DNA of 41,162 nt from an uncultured Bacteroidia bacterium (GTDB taxonomy: Bacteria > Bacteroidota > Bacteroidia > NS11-12g > UBA955), in the NCBI GenBank assembly GCA_938086785.1, contig CALKCM010000020.1, positions 1-41,162 of the forward strand, in the 5' to 3' direction. Of this stretch, positions 6,774-15,000 are shown piece after piece; positions within the stretch are counted from its first letter, which is position 1; every line of letters starts with the position of its first letter. A model generated the notes under the pieces. The model was not told the origin of the DNA, did no database searches, and saw nothing but the letters and a program-made list of their open reading frames with translations. Position numbers and translations under genes: made by a program.

Positions 6774-8067
6774 ATTTAGCTAAGTATGTAACACTTCGCA
6801 GTTGTATGTCCCAAAGCAAATCGGAAGAGGAAACCCGATATACTAAACCCAATTTATTGGTGGGGATGACTTCTAAAAAACAATCGGTTTTGTAGTTGGC
6901 AAATTTACAAACAGGCCATTCCTCTGTACTTTCCTTCTCTCCATTGTATGTAGACATAGAGACGCTACTATACCTCTTTTTCCCTTCCCTGTAGGCCTGC
7001 ATAACACCAAAAGATTCTAACTCAACTTCTTCGAACCCTTCATTGGGACCTTCATTGCCATAAATAAAATGTTCCACACCTACTCTGCCTTCATTATTCT
7101 CGTACCAAGAACGAAGCGTTGCAGAAGAAAGAAAACACATTCCCTCTTTTTCATAAAACAATGAATCTAAGATAAGACTGGGTAAAAATGAGACAAATTT
7201 AGGGTTCGTAAATGCCTGATTGCAATAAACAACCGTATTTTTAAACTCATACAAATAGGCATCTTCCACAGAGCCTTGCATTAAGCAGCTTACGGTATCA
7301 TTGGTTATAGAGCCCAATTTTATATGAATGTTCATGGCACCCTCTGGAGAAGTAGCAAAGTAATTAAAAACCATGTTATCCTGAATAACCAGCGTATCGC
7401 TTGGGCTTGGAACAAGGACAGAGGCAGCAATTACCTCATATTTATACTTTCCTGAATACTTAAGAATAAGCGGGTTCTTATATGACGCGAGTAAAAGTAT
7501 TTCAACAGAGTCGTTATTATTTTGCTTGAAAGTCAAGACAGGATATTCTTTGGAGACTCCATCCAAGTCAAGCAAAAAAGACTGCAAGGGGTTTTTTTTC
7601 GATAAGTGCATCTTAACCGTATCGGAAGAAGCCGGATCACTAAAATAAAAATACCCTTTTCTTTCTAATTGCTCCCGCTGGGCAAGGGTAAGAATGGGAA
7701 AGCCTTTGTTCGCATACTGCAAATCATTGGTTCTCTTGTTAGACACAACAAGAGGCAATGCATTTGCCTTTTGAACATCCCAAATGGTCCAATTGCTATC
7801 TCTTGGGAGAAAAATAAGGTTTTCTTTTCTCCCCTGAATCAAGCTTAAATATTCAACTGAATACAATTGTTGCGACAAATCATCCGCATCAATATTCCAA
7901 ATTTTCCGTCCATCCAGTAAGAGCGCATTTATTCCAGATTCAAATAAATTCATATTAACTTGTTTATCAGTAATACTTTGAGTATCTTTACGCAAGGTTA
8001 ATTTGCAGGCACCTAAAACTAGGATAAAAGCAAAACAAATTTTGGAAGATAAGAATTTTCGTTTCAT
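6772..8067 (-). CDS. Predicted lipoprotein of unknown function
   Basis: I recognise no domain. From the ATG at 8067 the product is about 431 residues and begins with a type II signal: MKRKF, a hydrophobic stretch, then LGAC with the lipidated Cys near residue 21. The longer frame would add 23 residues that spoil this signal. The mature part is mixed in character, with many short beta-like segments (VEILLLASY, KYKYEVIAASVLV, DTLVIQDNMVFNYF) and few cysteines. A cell-envelope location is likely. It is divergent from the thioredoxin-like gene and shares a short 71-bp gap with it; its stop adjoins the hairpin terminator. No function is proposed. Confidence 0.82.
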   Translation of the reverse strand: MKRKFLSSKICFAFILVLGACKLTLRKDTQSITDKQVNMNLFESGINALLLDGRKIWNIDADDLSQQLYSVEYLSLIQGRKENLIFLPRDSNWTIWDVQKANALPLVVSNKRTNDLQYANKGFPILTLAQREQLERKGYFYFSDPASSDTVKMHLSKKNPLQSFLLDLDGVSKEYPVLTFKQNNNDSVEILLLASYKNPLILKYSGKYKYEVIAASVLVPSPSDTLVIQDNMVFNYFATSPEGAMNIHIKLGSITNDTVSCLMQGSVEDAYLYEFKNTVVYCNQAFTNPKFVSFLPSLILDSLFYEKEGMCFLSSATLRSWYENNEGRVGVEHFIYGNEGPNEGFEEVELESFGVMQAYREGKKRYSSVSMSTYNGEKESTEEWPVCKFANYKTDCFLEVIPTNKLGLVYRVSSSDLLWDIQLRSVTYLAK

Positions 8068-8138
8068 ATTTGTTCTACAAATAAAGTCTAAAAACATGAT
8101 TTGTTTTTGGCACGGAGTTTGAATTTTACAAACCACAA

Positions 8139-8633
8139 ATGAAATTGAAAAAAATAGCTATCGTTCTTTGCAGTATTGTAACCATTGGTTTGTTTGGACA
8201 AACAAGTGTTCCCGATATTGATGTAAAAGATATGGAAGGAAATAGTGTTAGTTTCAAATCTGCCATAGATACAAATAAACTTACCATTGTAAGTTTTTGG
8301 GCTACTTGGTGTGGTCCTTGTATAAAGGAGTTAGAAGCCATTAATGAAGTCTACGAAGAATGGCAAACAAAATTCAATGTAGATTTAATTGCGGTGAGTA
8401 TAGATGACTCTAGAAATAGCAAAAAAGTAAAACCTAAAGTTCTTGGCTTAGGTTGGGAGTATAAAGTTTTACTGGATGAAAACTCAGACTTAGCTCGCGC
8501 TATGAATGTAGTAAACCCACCCATGCTTTTTGTTATTAATCAAAAAGGCGAGGTTGTATACACTCATGCGGGTTATTCCCCTGGCTCAGAAGATGAGTTA
8601 GAGGAGAAGCTAGAAGAGTTGACTTCTGAATAA
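8139..8633 (+). CDS. TlpA/ResA-like thioredoxin-fold protein, exported
   Basis: This is a 164-residue thiol-disulfide protein with an N-terminal signal (MKLKKIAIVL...IGLFGQ) and a thioredoxin active site, FWATWCGPC with C58 and C61. The fold continues through a cis-proline segment (NPPMLFVIN) and a C-terminal acidic helix. It should act in the periplasm in reducing or isomerising disulfides, for example in cytochrome c maturation. No partner gene is adjacent. Its stop codon is followed within 3 bp by the first TTTCGAAA palindrome of the next regulatory region. Family is clear; the exact redox role is inferred. Confidence 0.9.
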   Translation: MKLKKIAIVLCSIVTIGLFGQTSVPDIDVKDMEGNSVSFKSAIDTNKLTIVSFWATWCGPCIKELEAINEVYEEWQTKFNVDLIAVSIDDSRNSKKVKPKVLGLGWEYKVLLDENSDLARAMNVVNPPMLFVINQKGEVVYTHAGYSPGSEDELEEKLEELTSE

Positions 8634-8635
8634 AA

Positions 8636-8686
8636 TTGTTTCGAAACAAGAATAAACGTTTCGAAAACAACGTTCTTTATATAAAG
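8636..8686. promoter_or_regulatory. Cluster of three palindromes (paired TTTCGAAA sites and CTTTATATAAAG)
   Basis: TTGTTTCGAAACAA (8636-8649) is a perfect 14-bp palindrome. A second, GTTTCGAAAAC (8658-8668), has one extra A. The centres are 20 bp apart, about two helical turns. A third perfect palindrome, CTTTATATAAAG, occupies 8675-8686. Two same-face operator sites for a dimeric regulator would look like this. The cluster precedes the tandem small-RNA units and ferritin. Confidence 0.45.
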
Positions 8687-8794
8687 AGAAAATATATAGG
8701 TGATAGAACCATTTTCACCTGTGGTAACAGGTTAAGACTATTATCACAGTTTTGGTCTCTTACTTATTTAAAACACGAACAATAAATAGTATTG

Positions 8795-8842
8795 TTTTCA
8801 TAGATTAGGTTTAGAGTTGTTGCTTCGGCAGCAACTCTTTTT
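8795..8842 (+). ncRNA. Candidate small RNA 1 (5' end approximate)
   Basis: A near-match to the -7 box, TAGTATTG (8787-8794), is followed by about 18 bases without an ATG and then a terminator hairpin, so a transcript of roughly 45-50 bases is predicted. The hairpin can extend through an outer stem, TAGGTTT (8806-8812) with AAACCTA (8843-8849), across a 4-base bulge. No reading frame is present. Alternatives are a bare double terminator or an attenuator in a longer ferritin leader. Confidence 0.4.
8813..8842 (+). terminator. Terminator with cUUCGg tetraloop (unit 1)
   Basis: AGAGTTGTTGC (8813-8823) pairs with GCAGCAACTCT (8828-8838) through 11 bp including one T-G pair. The TTCG loop is closed by C-G, the classic extra-stable tetraloop. 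A T-run follows. Confidence 0.8.
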
Positions 8843-8860
8843 AAACCTATGTTGGGCACA

Positions 8861-8941
8861 TACTTATTAAATACGAACAATAAATAGTATTGTTTTCATA
8901 GATTAGGTTTAGAGTCGTTGCTTCGGTAGCGACTCTTTTTT
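8861..8941 (+). repeat. Tandem unit 2: promoter-like block plus UUCG terminator
   Basis: This is the second copy of the unit at 8761-8842. The non-hairpin part is identical over 42 bases. The hairpin differs at two pairs, and both changes keep pairing (T-A to C-G, and G-C to G-T). Confidence 0.9.
8893..8941 (+). ncRNA. Candidate small RNA 2 (5' end approximate)
   Basis: It has the same design as candidate 1: TAGTATTG at 8885-8892, the same leader sequence, then the hairpin at 8911-8936 and a run of seven T. The outer stem of candidate 1 is not conserved. Covariation within the hairpin between the two copies supports selection on RNA structure. Confidence 0.4.
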
Positions 8942-8942
8942 A
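8911..8942 (+). terminator. Terminator with cUUCGg tetraloop (unit 2)
   Basis: AGAGTCGTTGC (8911-8921) pairs with GTAGCGACTCT (8926-8936) through 11 bp with two wobble pairs. It has a TTCG loop closed by C-G and seven T after the stem. Confidence 0.8.
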
Positions 8943-8959
8943 AAAAATGATGCGCTCCT

Positions 8960-8983
8960 ATTTAAGAACACGAACTATTTATA
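8960..8983 (+). promoter_or_regulatory. Third copy of the TATTTAA-AACACGAAC block, before ferritin
   Basis: TATTTAAGAACACGAAC followed by TATTTATATAT lies 13 bp before the ferritin ATG. It matches the start of unit 1 (TATTTAAAACACGAAC...) almost base for base, while the downstream hairpin half is absent. A shared promoter or operator for the two small units and ferritin is the simplest reading. Confidence 0.45.
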
Positions 8984-8996
8984 TATCTTATCCAGA

Positions 8997-9521
8997 ATGA
9001 TCAATAAAGAAATTGAAACCGCGCTCCAAAAGCAAATTGAACTTGAAGCATACGCAAGTGCTTATTATTTAAGTATGGCTTGTTGGATGGATGTGGAGGG
9101 GTTCGAGGGAACTGCTCAATATTTATACGCCCAAAGCGATGAGGAACGAATGCACATGTTAAAAATTGTACATTTTATTAATGACAATGATGGTCATGCT
9201 GAAGTACCGAGTATTGATAGACCCCCAAAGGATTTTGAAGATTATCATACCTGTTTTAACCAAGTTCTTAAACAAGAACAAACGGTAACGAACAGCATTC
9301 ATAAAATTACTAAATTAGCCTTGAGTTTAGATGATCATGCAAGTCATAATTTCTTGCAGTGGTATATCTCTGAGCAAATGGAGGAAGAAAAGAATGTAAA
9401 ATCCATACTTAATAAACTCAAAATAATTGGCAATGATGGAAGCGGGCTTTATCTAATTGACACAGAGCTAGCCACAATGTCTCCTCAACCAACGGGCACC
9501 GTTATGGAAGAAAAAGCCTAA
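8997..9521 (+). CDS. ftnA: Ferritin (FtnA type, ferroxidase-competent)
   Basis: This cytoplasmic iron-storage protein assembles into a 24-subunit cage that oxidises and stores iron. The 174-residue product aligns by position with E. coli FtnA at the di-iron centre: E17, E50 and H53 (EERMH), with E94, Q127 and E130 also in place. No heme-binding methionine typical of bacterioferritin is evident at the expected position. Length is normal. The last 20 residues (TMSPQPTGTVMEEKA) are a short tail. It is preceded by the unusual tandem-unit region, so its expression may be controlled there. The FMN reductase gene converges 11 bp after its stop. Confidence 0.95.
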   Translation: MINKEIETALQKQIELEAYASAYYLSMACWMDVEGFEGTAQYLYAQSDEERMHMLKIVHFINDNDGHAEVPSIDRPPKDFEDYHTCFNQVLKQEQTVTNSIHKITKLALSLDDHASHNFLQWYISEQMEEEKNVKSILNKLKIIGNDGSGLYLIDTELATMSPQPTGTVMEEKA

Positions 9522-9532
9522 TCTCTATTGGC

Positions 9533-10099
9533 TTAAATTTTATTGATGTGATAATCAATAAACTCATCTAATCCCTTATCATATTCTTCGTTACCTAAAC
9601 TGGCTCCATTGGCATCCAATGCTTTTGCAGTATGATGACTTTCGAATATTTTTGGGCTAATTAAAGATTTAAATCCAAAGAATCCAACCAGTTTCCCTAC
9701 TACCCTACTCATATCTATGGCCGGCATCTTTCCTCCTCTACCAGTACTTACACCAGCAAAAGCAAACGTCTTCCCCTCCCACATTTTTGAGAAACCTTTT
9801 GATCCAAATTGATGAAATAGATTGAGTATTTCTGCACTCATGGTCCAATTGTACTCCGGACTTAAAAAGAATACTACATCTGCTTGGATAACCGCTTCGT
9901 AGACATCAGTTTGATAAGTGGTGAGTGTTTCTATGGAAAGGCCTCCTTTATTCAAGAAAGGAATATCGTACTGCGTGCTGTCCGGAGTACGAATATGACT
10001 AATTTCCCGAGCTTCTAAATTTAATTTAATTGCTTTAGCAAATCTTGCTGTATTTGAAGATTCTCTTGAACTGCCTATTATTATTGCTACTTTAGTCAT
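9533..10099 (-). CDS. NADPH-dependent FMN reductase family protein
   Basis: This 188-residue flavodoxin-like protein has the FMN-phosphate loop GSSRESSNT near the N-terminus, the SPEYNW loop typical of the family at about residue 80, and a glycine-rich STGRGG segment. It likely transfers electrons from NAD(P)H to FMN, a quinone or another acceptor. Its ATG lies 8 bp inside the end of meaB, so it is the last gene of the tsaD-meaB operon. Being next to ferritin (convergent) is suggestive of flavin-driven iron release, but that is only inference from position. Confidence 0.87.
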   Translation of the reverse strand: MTKVAIIIGSSRESSNTARFAKAIKLNLEAREISHIRTPDSTQYDIPFLNKGGLSIETLTTYQTDVYEAVIQADVVFFLSPEYNWTMSAEILNLFHQFGSKGFSKMWEGKTFAFAGVSTGRGGKMPAIDMSRVVGKLVGFFGFKSLISPKIFESHHTAKALDANGASLGNEEYDKGLDEFIDYHINKI

Positions 10100-10994
10100 T
10101 AATATATTTCTCTAACCATACGTACAAGTTAAACCCCTTATTGTTTTGTTCTGCCTTCAAATCCTCTAATAATTTTGCTGTTGTAACGTCCTGCATTCTG
10201 TGTTGCGCAATAATCTCGTACGCTTTTCTACTATTGAGAATAACAGATTTACCGTTATTGACCGTTTGAGTCATGCTAAAAATTTGTTCTGATAGCTCAT
10301 TTATCCCATCAAATTCATTTGCAATAGTGGGAATAACTGGCACTTCTCTATCATTAAATCTTCCATGAGCCATTTCATTCAAATAACTGACCATCTTTTC
10401 AGATCCTTTCAAATCAGATTTATTAACCACAAAAACATCAGCGATTTCCATAAGACCGCTTTTCATTGCTTGAATTGAATCTCCTCCTTCGGGCGTGGTT
10501 ACCACAACAGTTTTATCTGCTAGGCCAGCAATTTCAACCTCACTTTGTCCCACACCAACCGTTTCAATAATAATATAATCAAACCAAGTGGCTGAAATAA
10601 AATCAGCCATTTCAACCATTGTCTGCGACAAACCACCGAGACTTCCCCTACTACTCACACTTCGGATAAAGATATTGTCATTCAAGAACAAACGACTCAT
10701 TCGCAAACGATCTCCTAAGATACTGCCTGTATTAAATGGGGATGACGGATCGACTGCGAGCACAGCAACTTTATGTCCTTTTTCTAACCATAATGAGGCT
10801 AGTGCATTGACCAATGTGCTTTTACCACTTCCAGGAGCACCCGTTATTCCAATAATAGGAGCTCTATTAGAGAAATCCATATTACGTAATAATTCAATTC
10901 CTCTTTCTGGATTATTCTCGATTAAACTTAAGCCTTTAGCAAGGGCTCTTGCATTATCAAGCTTAATTCCACTAATAATCTCCTTTATTTCCAT
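10092..10994 (-). CDS. meaB: MeaB/ArgK-type P-loop GTPase (methylmalonyl-CoA mutase chaperone)
   Basis: MeaB protects and reloads cobalamin-dependent methylmalonyl-CoA mutase. The 300-residue protein shows a Walker A GAPGSGKST, a switch region with DPSSPFNTGSILGDR, the IETVGVGQSE motif, a TPEGGD loop and the NKSD base-recognition motif, all characteristic of the MeaB/ArgK group. The mutase itself is not in the window. The start overlaps the tsaD 3' end by 10 bp and the stop overlaps the FMN reductase start, so the three are probably cotranscribed. Confidence 0.93.
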   Translation of the reverse strand: MEIKEIISGIKLDNARALAKGLSLIENNPERGIELLRNMDFSNRAPIIGITGAPGSGKSTLVNALASLWLEKGHKVAVLAVDPSSPFNTGSILGDRLRMSRLFLNDNIFIRSVSSRGSLGGLSQTMVEMADFISATWFDYIIIETVGVGQSEVEIAGLADKTVVVTTPEGGDSIQAMKSGLMEIADVFVVNKSDLKGSEKMVSYLNEMAHGRFNDREVPVIPTIANEFDGINELSEQIFSMTQTVNNGKSVILNSRKAYEIIAQHRMQDVTTAKLLEDLKAEQNNKGFNLYVWLEKYIND

Positions 10995-12004
10995 TTTGTG
11001 TACAGGTTGCTTTCTAATGGAGTATACTCTTTAAGATCAAATACCATAGCACCCGCAGCAGCGATCATTGCCGCATTGTCTGTACAGAATTGAAATGAAG
11101 GTATATATGATTTTATATTTTGATTGCTTCCAAATTCCACTATTCGTTCCCGGAGGGTGGAGTTAGCACTCACACCACCAGCTATGGCAATAGACTTAGG
11201 TTCGTACTGCATATTCGCTTTTGTTAATTTTTGGAACAAGGAATCCATAATTCCCTTTTGATAGGAAGCACAAATATCATTCAAATGTCTTTCGATAAAC
11301 CCTTTTTCCTGTTTTTTTAAGTAATACAACAGGCTGGTTTTAATTCCGGAAAAACTATAGTCTAAGCCAGGAACTTTGCTAATGGGAAAAGAATGGAAAT
11401 TTTTGTCTCCAGTAGCAGCAAACTTGTCAATAAGTGGGCCACCAGGATAAGCCAAGCCCAAAATTTTAGCTCCTTTATCAAAGGCTTCACCCGCGGCATC
11501 ATCTATGGTTCTTCCCACGATATCGCAGCTATAATCCTTGTTTATTAAAATTAAGTTTGTGTGCCCTCCACTAACCAAAAGCACTAAACACGGCAATTCA
11601 ATATTATCGTTCTCAATAAACAAGGCCGCAATATGCGCCTGAATATGATTTATCCCAAGCAAAGGAATACCTAGACCAATGCCAAGGCCTTTGGCTACAT
11701 TCATACCAACTAAGAGGGAGCCTGCGAGACCGGGGCCTTGGGTAAAGGCAATTCCATCAATAGATTTTAAATCGACACCTGCCATTTCCAATGCTCTTTT
11801 AATGGTCGGTAAAATATTCGCTTGATGCGCTCTGCTTGCTAATTCGGGAACGACTCCTCCCCAAGATTCATGTATTTTTTGACTGGCTATGATATTGGCA
11901 AGAACTTTGCCTTTTTTCATTACAGAAACGGCTGTATCGTCGCAACTGCTTTCAATGCCCATTATTGTGGAATTACTGAAGTCTGGTGCGAAACGAAAGG
12001 TCAT
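10985..12004 (-). CDS. tsaD: tRNA N6-threonylcarbamoyladenosine transferase
   Basis: TsaD transfers the threonylcarbamoyl group to A37 of ANN-decoding tRNAs. The MGIESSCDDTAV N-terminal motif, the metal-binding HIQAH, and the VSGGHTNLI and IAGGVSANSTLRE motifs are clear. The longest frame begins at a TTG (12043) that lies inside a perfect TATTTTTG box, so the ATG at 12004 is preferred, giving 339 residues, the usual length. It heads the minus-strand operon with meaB and the FMN reductase. It is divergent from tamB, an arrangement common in Bacteroidota. Confidence 0.95.
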   Translation of the reverse strand: MTFRFAPDFSNSTIMGIESSCDDTAVSVMKKGKVLANIIASQKIHESWGGVVPELASRAHQANILPTIKRALEMAGVDLKSIDGIAFTQGPGLAGSLLVGMNVAKGLGIGLGIPLLGINHIQAHIAALFIENDNIELPCLVLLVSGGHTNLILINKDYSCDIVGRTIDDAAGEAFDKGAKILGLAYPGGPLIDKFAATGDKNFHSFPISKVPGLDYSFSGIKTSLLYYLKKQEKGFIERHLNDICASYQKGIMDSLFQKLTKANMQYEPKSIAIAGGVSANSTLRERIVEFGSNQNIKSYIPSFQFCTDNAAMIAAAGAMVFDLKEYTPLESNLYTKWK

Positions 12005-12024
12005 AATGTGATTACTTTGTAAAG

Positions 12025-15000
12025 TTGAGGCAGCGTTTGGCAAAAATAATAAAGATAGGAGTACGAAGCCTCCTAATTCTGCTATTAATTATTGGCGGAC
12101 TTACTATTTTGTTGAGAAATGAATCCGTTCAAACAAAAATAGCTAAAAAAGCCTCTGATTATTTGAGTAATGAATTAAGCTCTGAAGTAAGTATTCAAGC
12201 GGTTGCTATCGATTTTTCAAGAAATATTTCATTCTCTAATTTGTTAATAAGGGACCGATTTGGAGATTCAATGATTTTTGCTTCTAATTTTAATACTCAA
12301 TTATTATCCTGGGATTGGAATAAAAGAATGCTCATTTTTAATAATTCCAGCCTTTATAAGGGGCTCGTTTATTTGGGAAAGAGAAAAGATTCTTCTGGAC
12401 TAAACATAGATTTCTTGGTAGACTATATAAATGGTTCAAAGAAAGAGAAGAAAGAAAAATCAAACCCATGGAATGTATATTTTTCGCAGGCTAAATTAGC
12501 TCAGGTAAATTTTAAATACTTTAATCAAAATAAAGAAAAAACACCTCTAGGCATTATCGATCCTCAGAACTTAGCATTTAATAATATTTCTGGAGTAGCC
12601 AAAGAGCTATGGCTCATCAAAGACTCTTTACATTTTATTACAGAAAACCTGAGCACTACAGAGAAATCTGGGTTAATCATTAGCAGCTTTGATGCCGTTT
12701 GTAATATACACAATAAGGGCATGGATTTTACCGAGTTGATTTGCCAAACGGAATGTTCAACCATTGGAAATGAGCTGCATTTTTCATATCCAGGATACAA
12801 GTATCTCGATGAATTTATATCAAATACAACTTGGACTGGATACTTAAGGGATACAAGACTCTGCTTAAAAGAGCTCAAAATATTTGATCCCTTTTTTAAG
12901 CATAATCGCGAGACTGCTCTAATTAATACTGAACTTTCTGGAACGTTCGACAATCTACGCGCCAAAAATTTTGATGCGCGATTAGCTCAATCTACCATTA
13001 TCAAAGGTGATTTTAGATTTAAGGGTCTGCCGCGTTGGCGCAACTCTATTCAACAATTTAATATCAATACGTTAAGTAGTACAGGTTCAGATATATCCTC
13101 CATCATGAGTGGCATGGCCATGCCAAAAGCCTTATTTGACTTGGGAAATCTAAAATATAACGGTAAGTTAAATGGCAAATTTCTTAATTTTAGAACGGAG
13201 GGCATTTTTCGTACAGATGCTGGCATTATAGCTTTAAATGATGTTAAATTAAATATTGAGGATGGATTAGAGGCTGGGACTCTTTCTGGTAACATCGCCA
13301 CAGAGAACTTTAACATTGGCTCTTTTGCTCAAGGAGTAGAAATAGGAGCTGCTGCCATAAATGGAAGGATAGAAGCTCAAAATATAACAAATAATATACA
13401 GCTCCATTTTGATGGCAGCCTTCCTAGTATTGAGTATAAAAAATCTATTTTTACAAATGTCTTGGTTAATGGGACTGTCAACAAAGAACAATTTAATGGT
13501 CAAATAAAATCTGAAGATCCTAATCTTGGCTTATCGTATGATGGAATATTGGCCTTTGGAAAGAAGAACCCTGAATGGCAATTTAATGTAAAACTTAAGG
13601 GGCTAAACCTCGCAAAATTGGGCCTTGATGAGCTTGGTGAAACACTATGGGCTGATGCCAATATTGATTTATCCGGAGGCAGCATTCAAGCCTTAAGGGG
13701 AGACTTGTTGCTGGATAATGTTCAGATTATTCGCAAAGGCAAACGCTATAATTACAAGACGATATCCGTTTCCAAGAAAAAATACCGCGATGGCAGTCGA
13801 ACAGAAATGTATGGCGATTTAGCTGATGCAGAGATTGTAGGTAATGTAGACATCGCCCAATTGGGGAATATTATACAACATAGTTTGCATCAAATATTTC
13901 CCGATAAATTTGAAGAATCTCCCACAGACTCAGATGCAAACTTTAATTTTTTTGTAAATATTAAAAAGCCTGAATACTTCGAATCCTTTATTGACGAAAA
14001 TCTAAGAACTAATCAAATTAAAGCGAAAGGTACATTCATAGAAGAAAAGGGCATATTGCTGCTGGAAAGCCAACCGTTTGAAATTTCGTATAAAGACTTT
14101 AAAGTAAATAACCTTAGCATTGACTTGCATAAACGCAATGCTTCATCCGTGGAGTTTGGCATCAATGGGTTTGAGATCCTAAAAAATGGAGTAGAAATTT
14201 TACAAAGTACAGAAATCAATGGTATTGCGGAAGATGGGAATACCGTAATATCTTCACGCATCGTTGATAAATCTGGTAATAATCAATTGGACTTCACGGG
14301 TTCTGCTCATCTTTTTAAAGATAGTACGCCTATTAAAATTTCTCAAACTCGGTTAAAAATAGATAAGCATTATTGGAATTTGAGTGAAATGGGAGAATTG
14401 AATCTGACCAAAGATCATTTATTCTGTAAAAATTTCTTCTTGGCAGGTGAAAACAACTACATAGAGGCCAGCGGATATTTTGGATACAAAAAAACAGATA
14501 CTGCTTTCATTGATTTTAGTAATTTAGATATGGATTTCTTGAGGCCATTCTTAGCAGGGACGGATGCCTTAGACAGTCTTAATTTAAAACTAAATGGGAG
14601 ATTAAGACTGCTTTCTGCTCTGGACGTTCCAAGTATCAAAGGAGAAACATATATCAAGGACTTGAGCTTTAAGAATACCAATTATGGAGATTTAAATATA
14701 AGTTTTGAAGAAACTCTAATCGAGAAAGATATTGGGGTTTTAATGAGTGGCATCAATGGATCCTTTAAAGGCTTGCACTTATCTGGAACGATAGACCCAA
14801 AAAATACCAAAGGAAACATGTTTAAGTTGGGTTTAACCATCCCAAAAACAACTCAAGCAACAGTACTACAACCCATCCTTAAAGGCATTGTTACGTTGGA
14901 AGATGGGACATTGGGGGGCTGGGTAAAATTAAGAGGAAACCCATCTGAACCAGAATTAACAGGAACGATAGACCTGGATAGCTGTTCATTTATGGTAGAT

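Larger units (their letters stand above)
8761..8842 (+). repeat. Tandem unit 1: promoter-like block plus UUCG terminator
   Basis: This unit shares 42 identical bases (8776-8817) with unit 2 at 8874-8915. They start at CGAACAATAAATAG and run into the hairpin's left arm. Upstream of this the copies differ by a 2-bp deletion. The spacing between copies is 98-100 bp. The block TATTTAA-AACACGAAC at its start recurs before ferritin. Confidence 0.9.
8634..8996. other. Non-coding 363-bp region upstream of ferritin
   Basis: No protein-coding frame is credible here. In order it holds three palindromes (8636-8686), an AGGTGA/TCACCT inverted repeat (about 8697-8719), and a CCTG...CAGG inverted repeat (about 8718-8731). 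Two tandem units of about 81 bp follow (8761-8842 and 8861-8941), each ending in a UUCG-loop terminator. A third copy of only the upstream half of the unit sits just before the ferritin ATG. Confidence 0.8.

Noticed and set aside
8761..8941. CRISPR-like repeat pair
   Set aside because: Only two units, each containing a terminator with T-run, no spacer-repeat regularity and no cas genes.
10092..10994. Methylmalonyl-CoA or arginine-transport operon around the MeaB gene
   Set aside because: No mutase, epimerase or transporter gene is adjacent; the neighbours are tsaD and an FMN reductase.
10588..11034. 148-codon plus-strand frame opposite meaB
   Set aside because: It mirrors the well-conserved GTPase gene, has no family motif and would overlap tsaD; treated as an antisense shadow.
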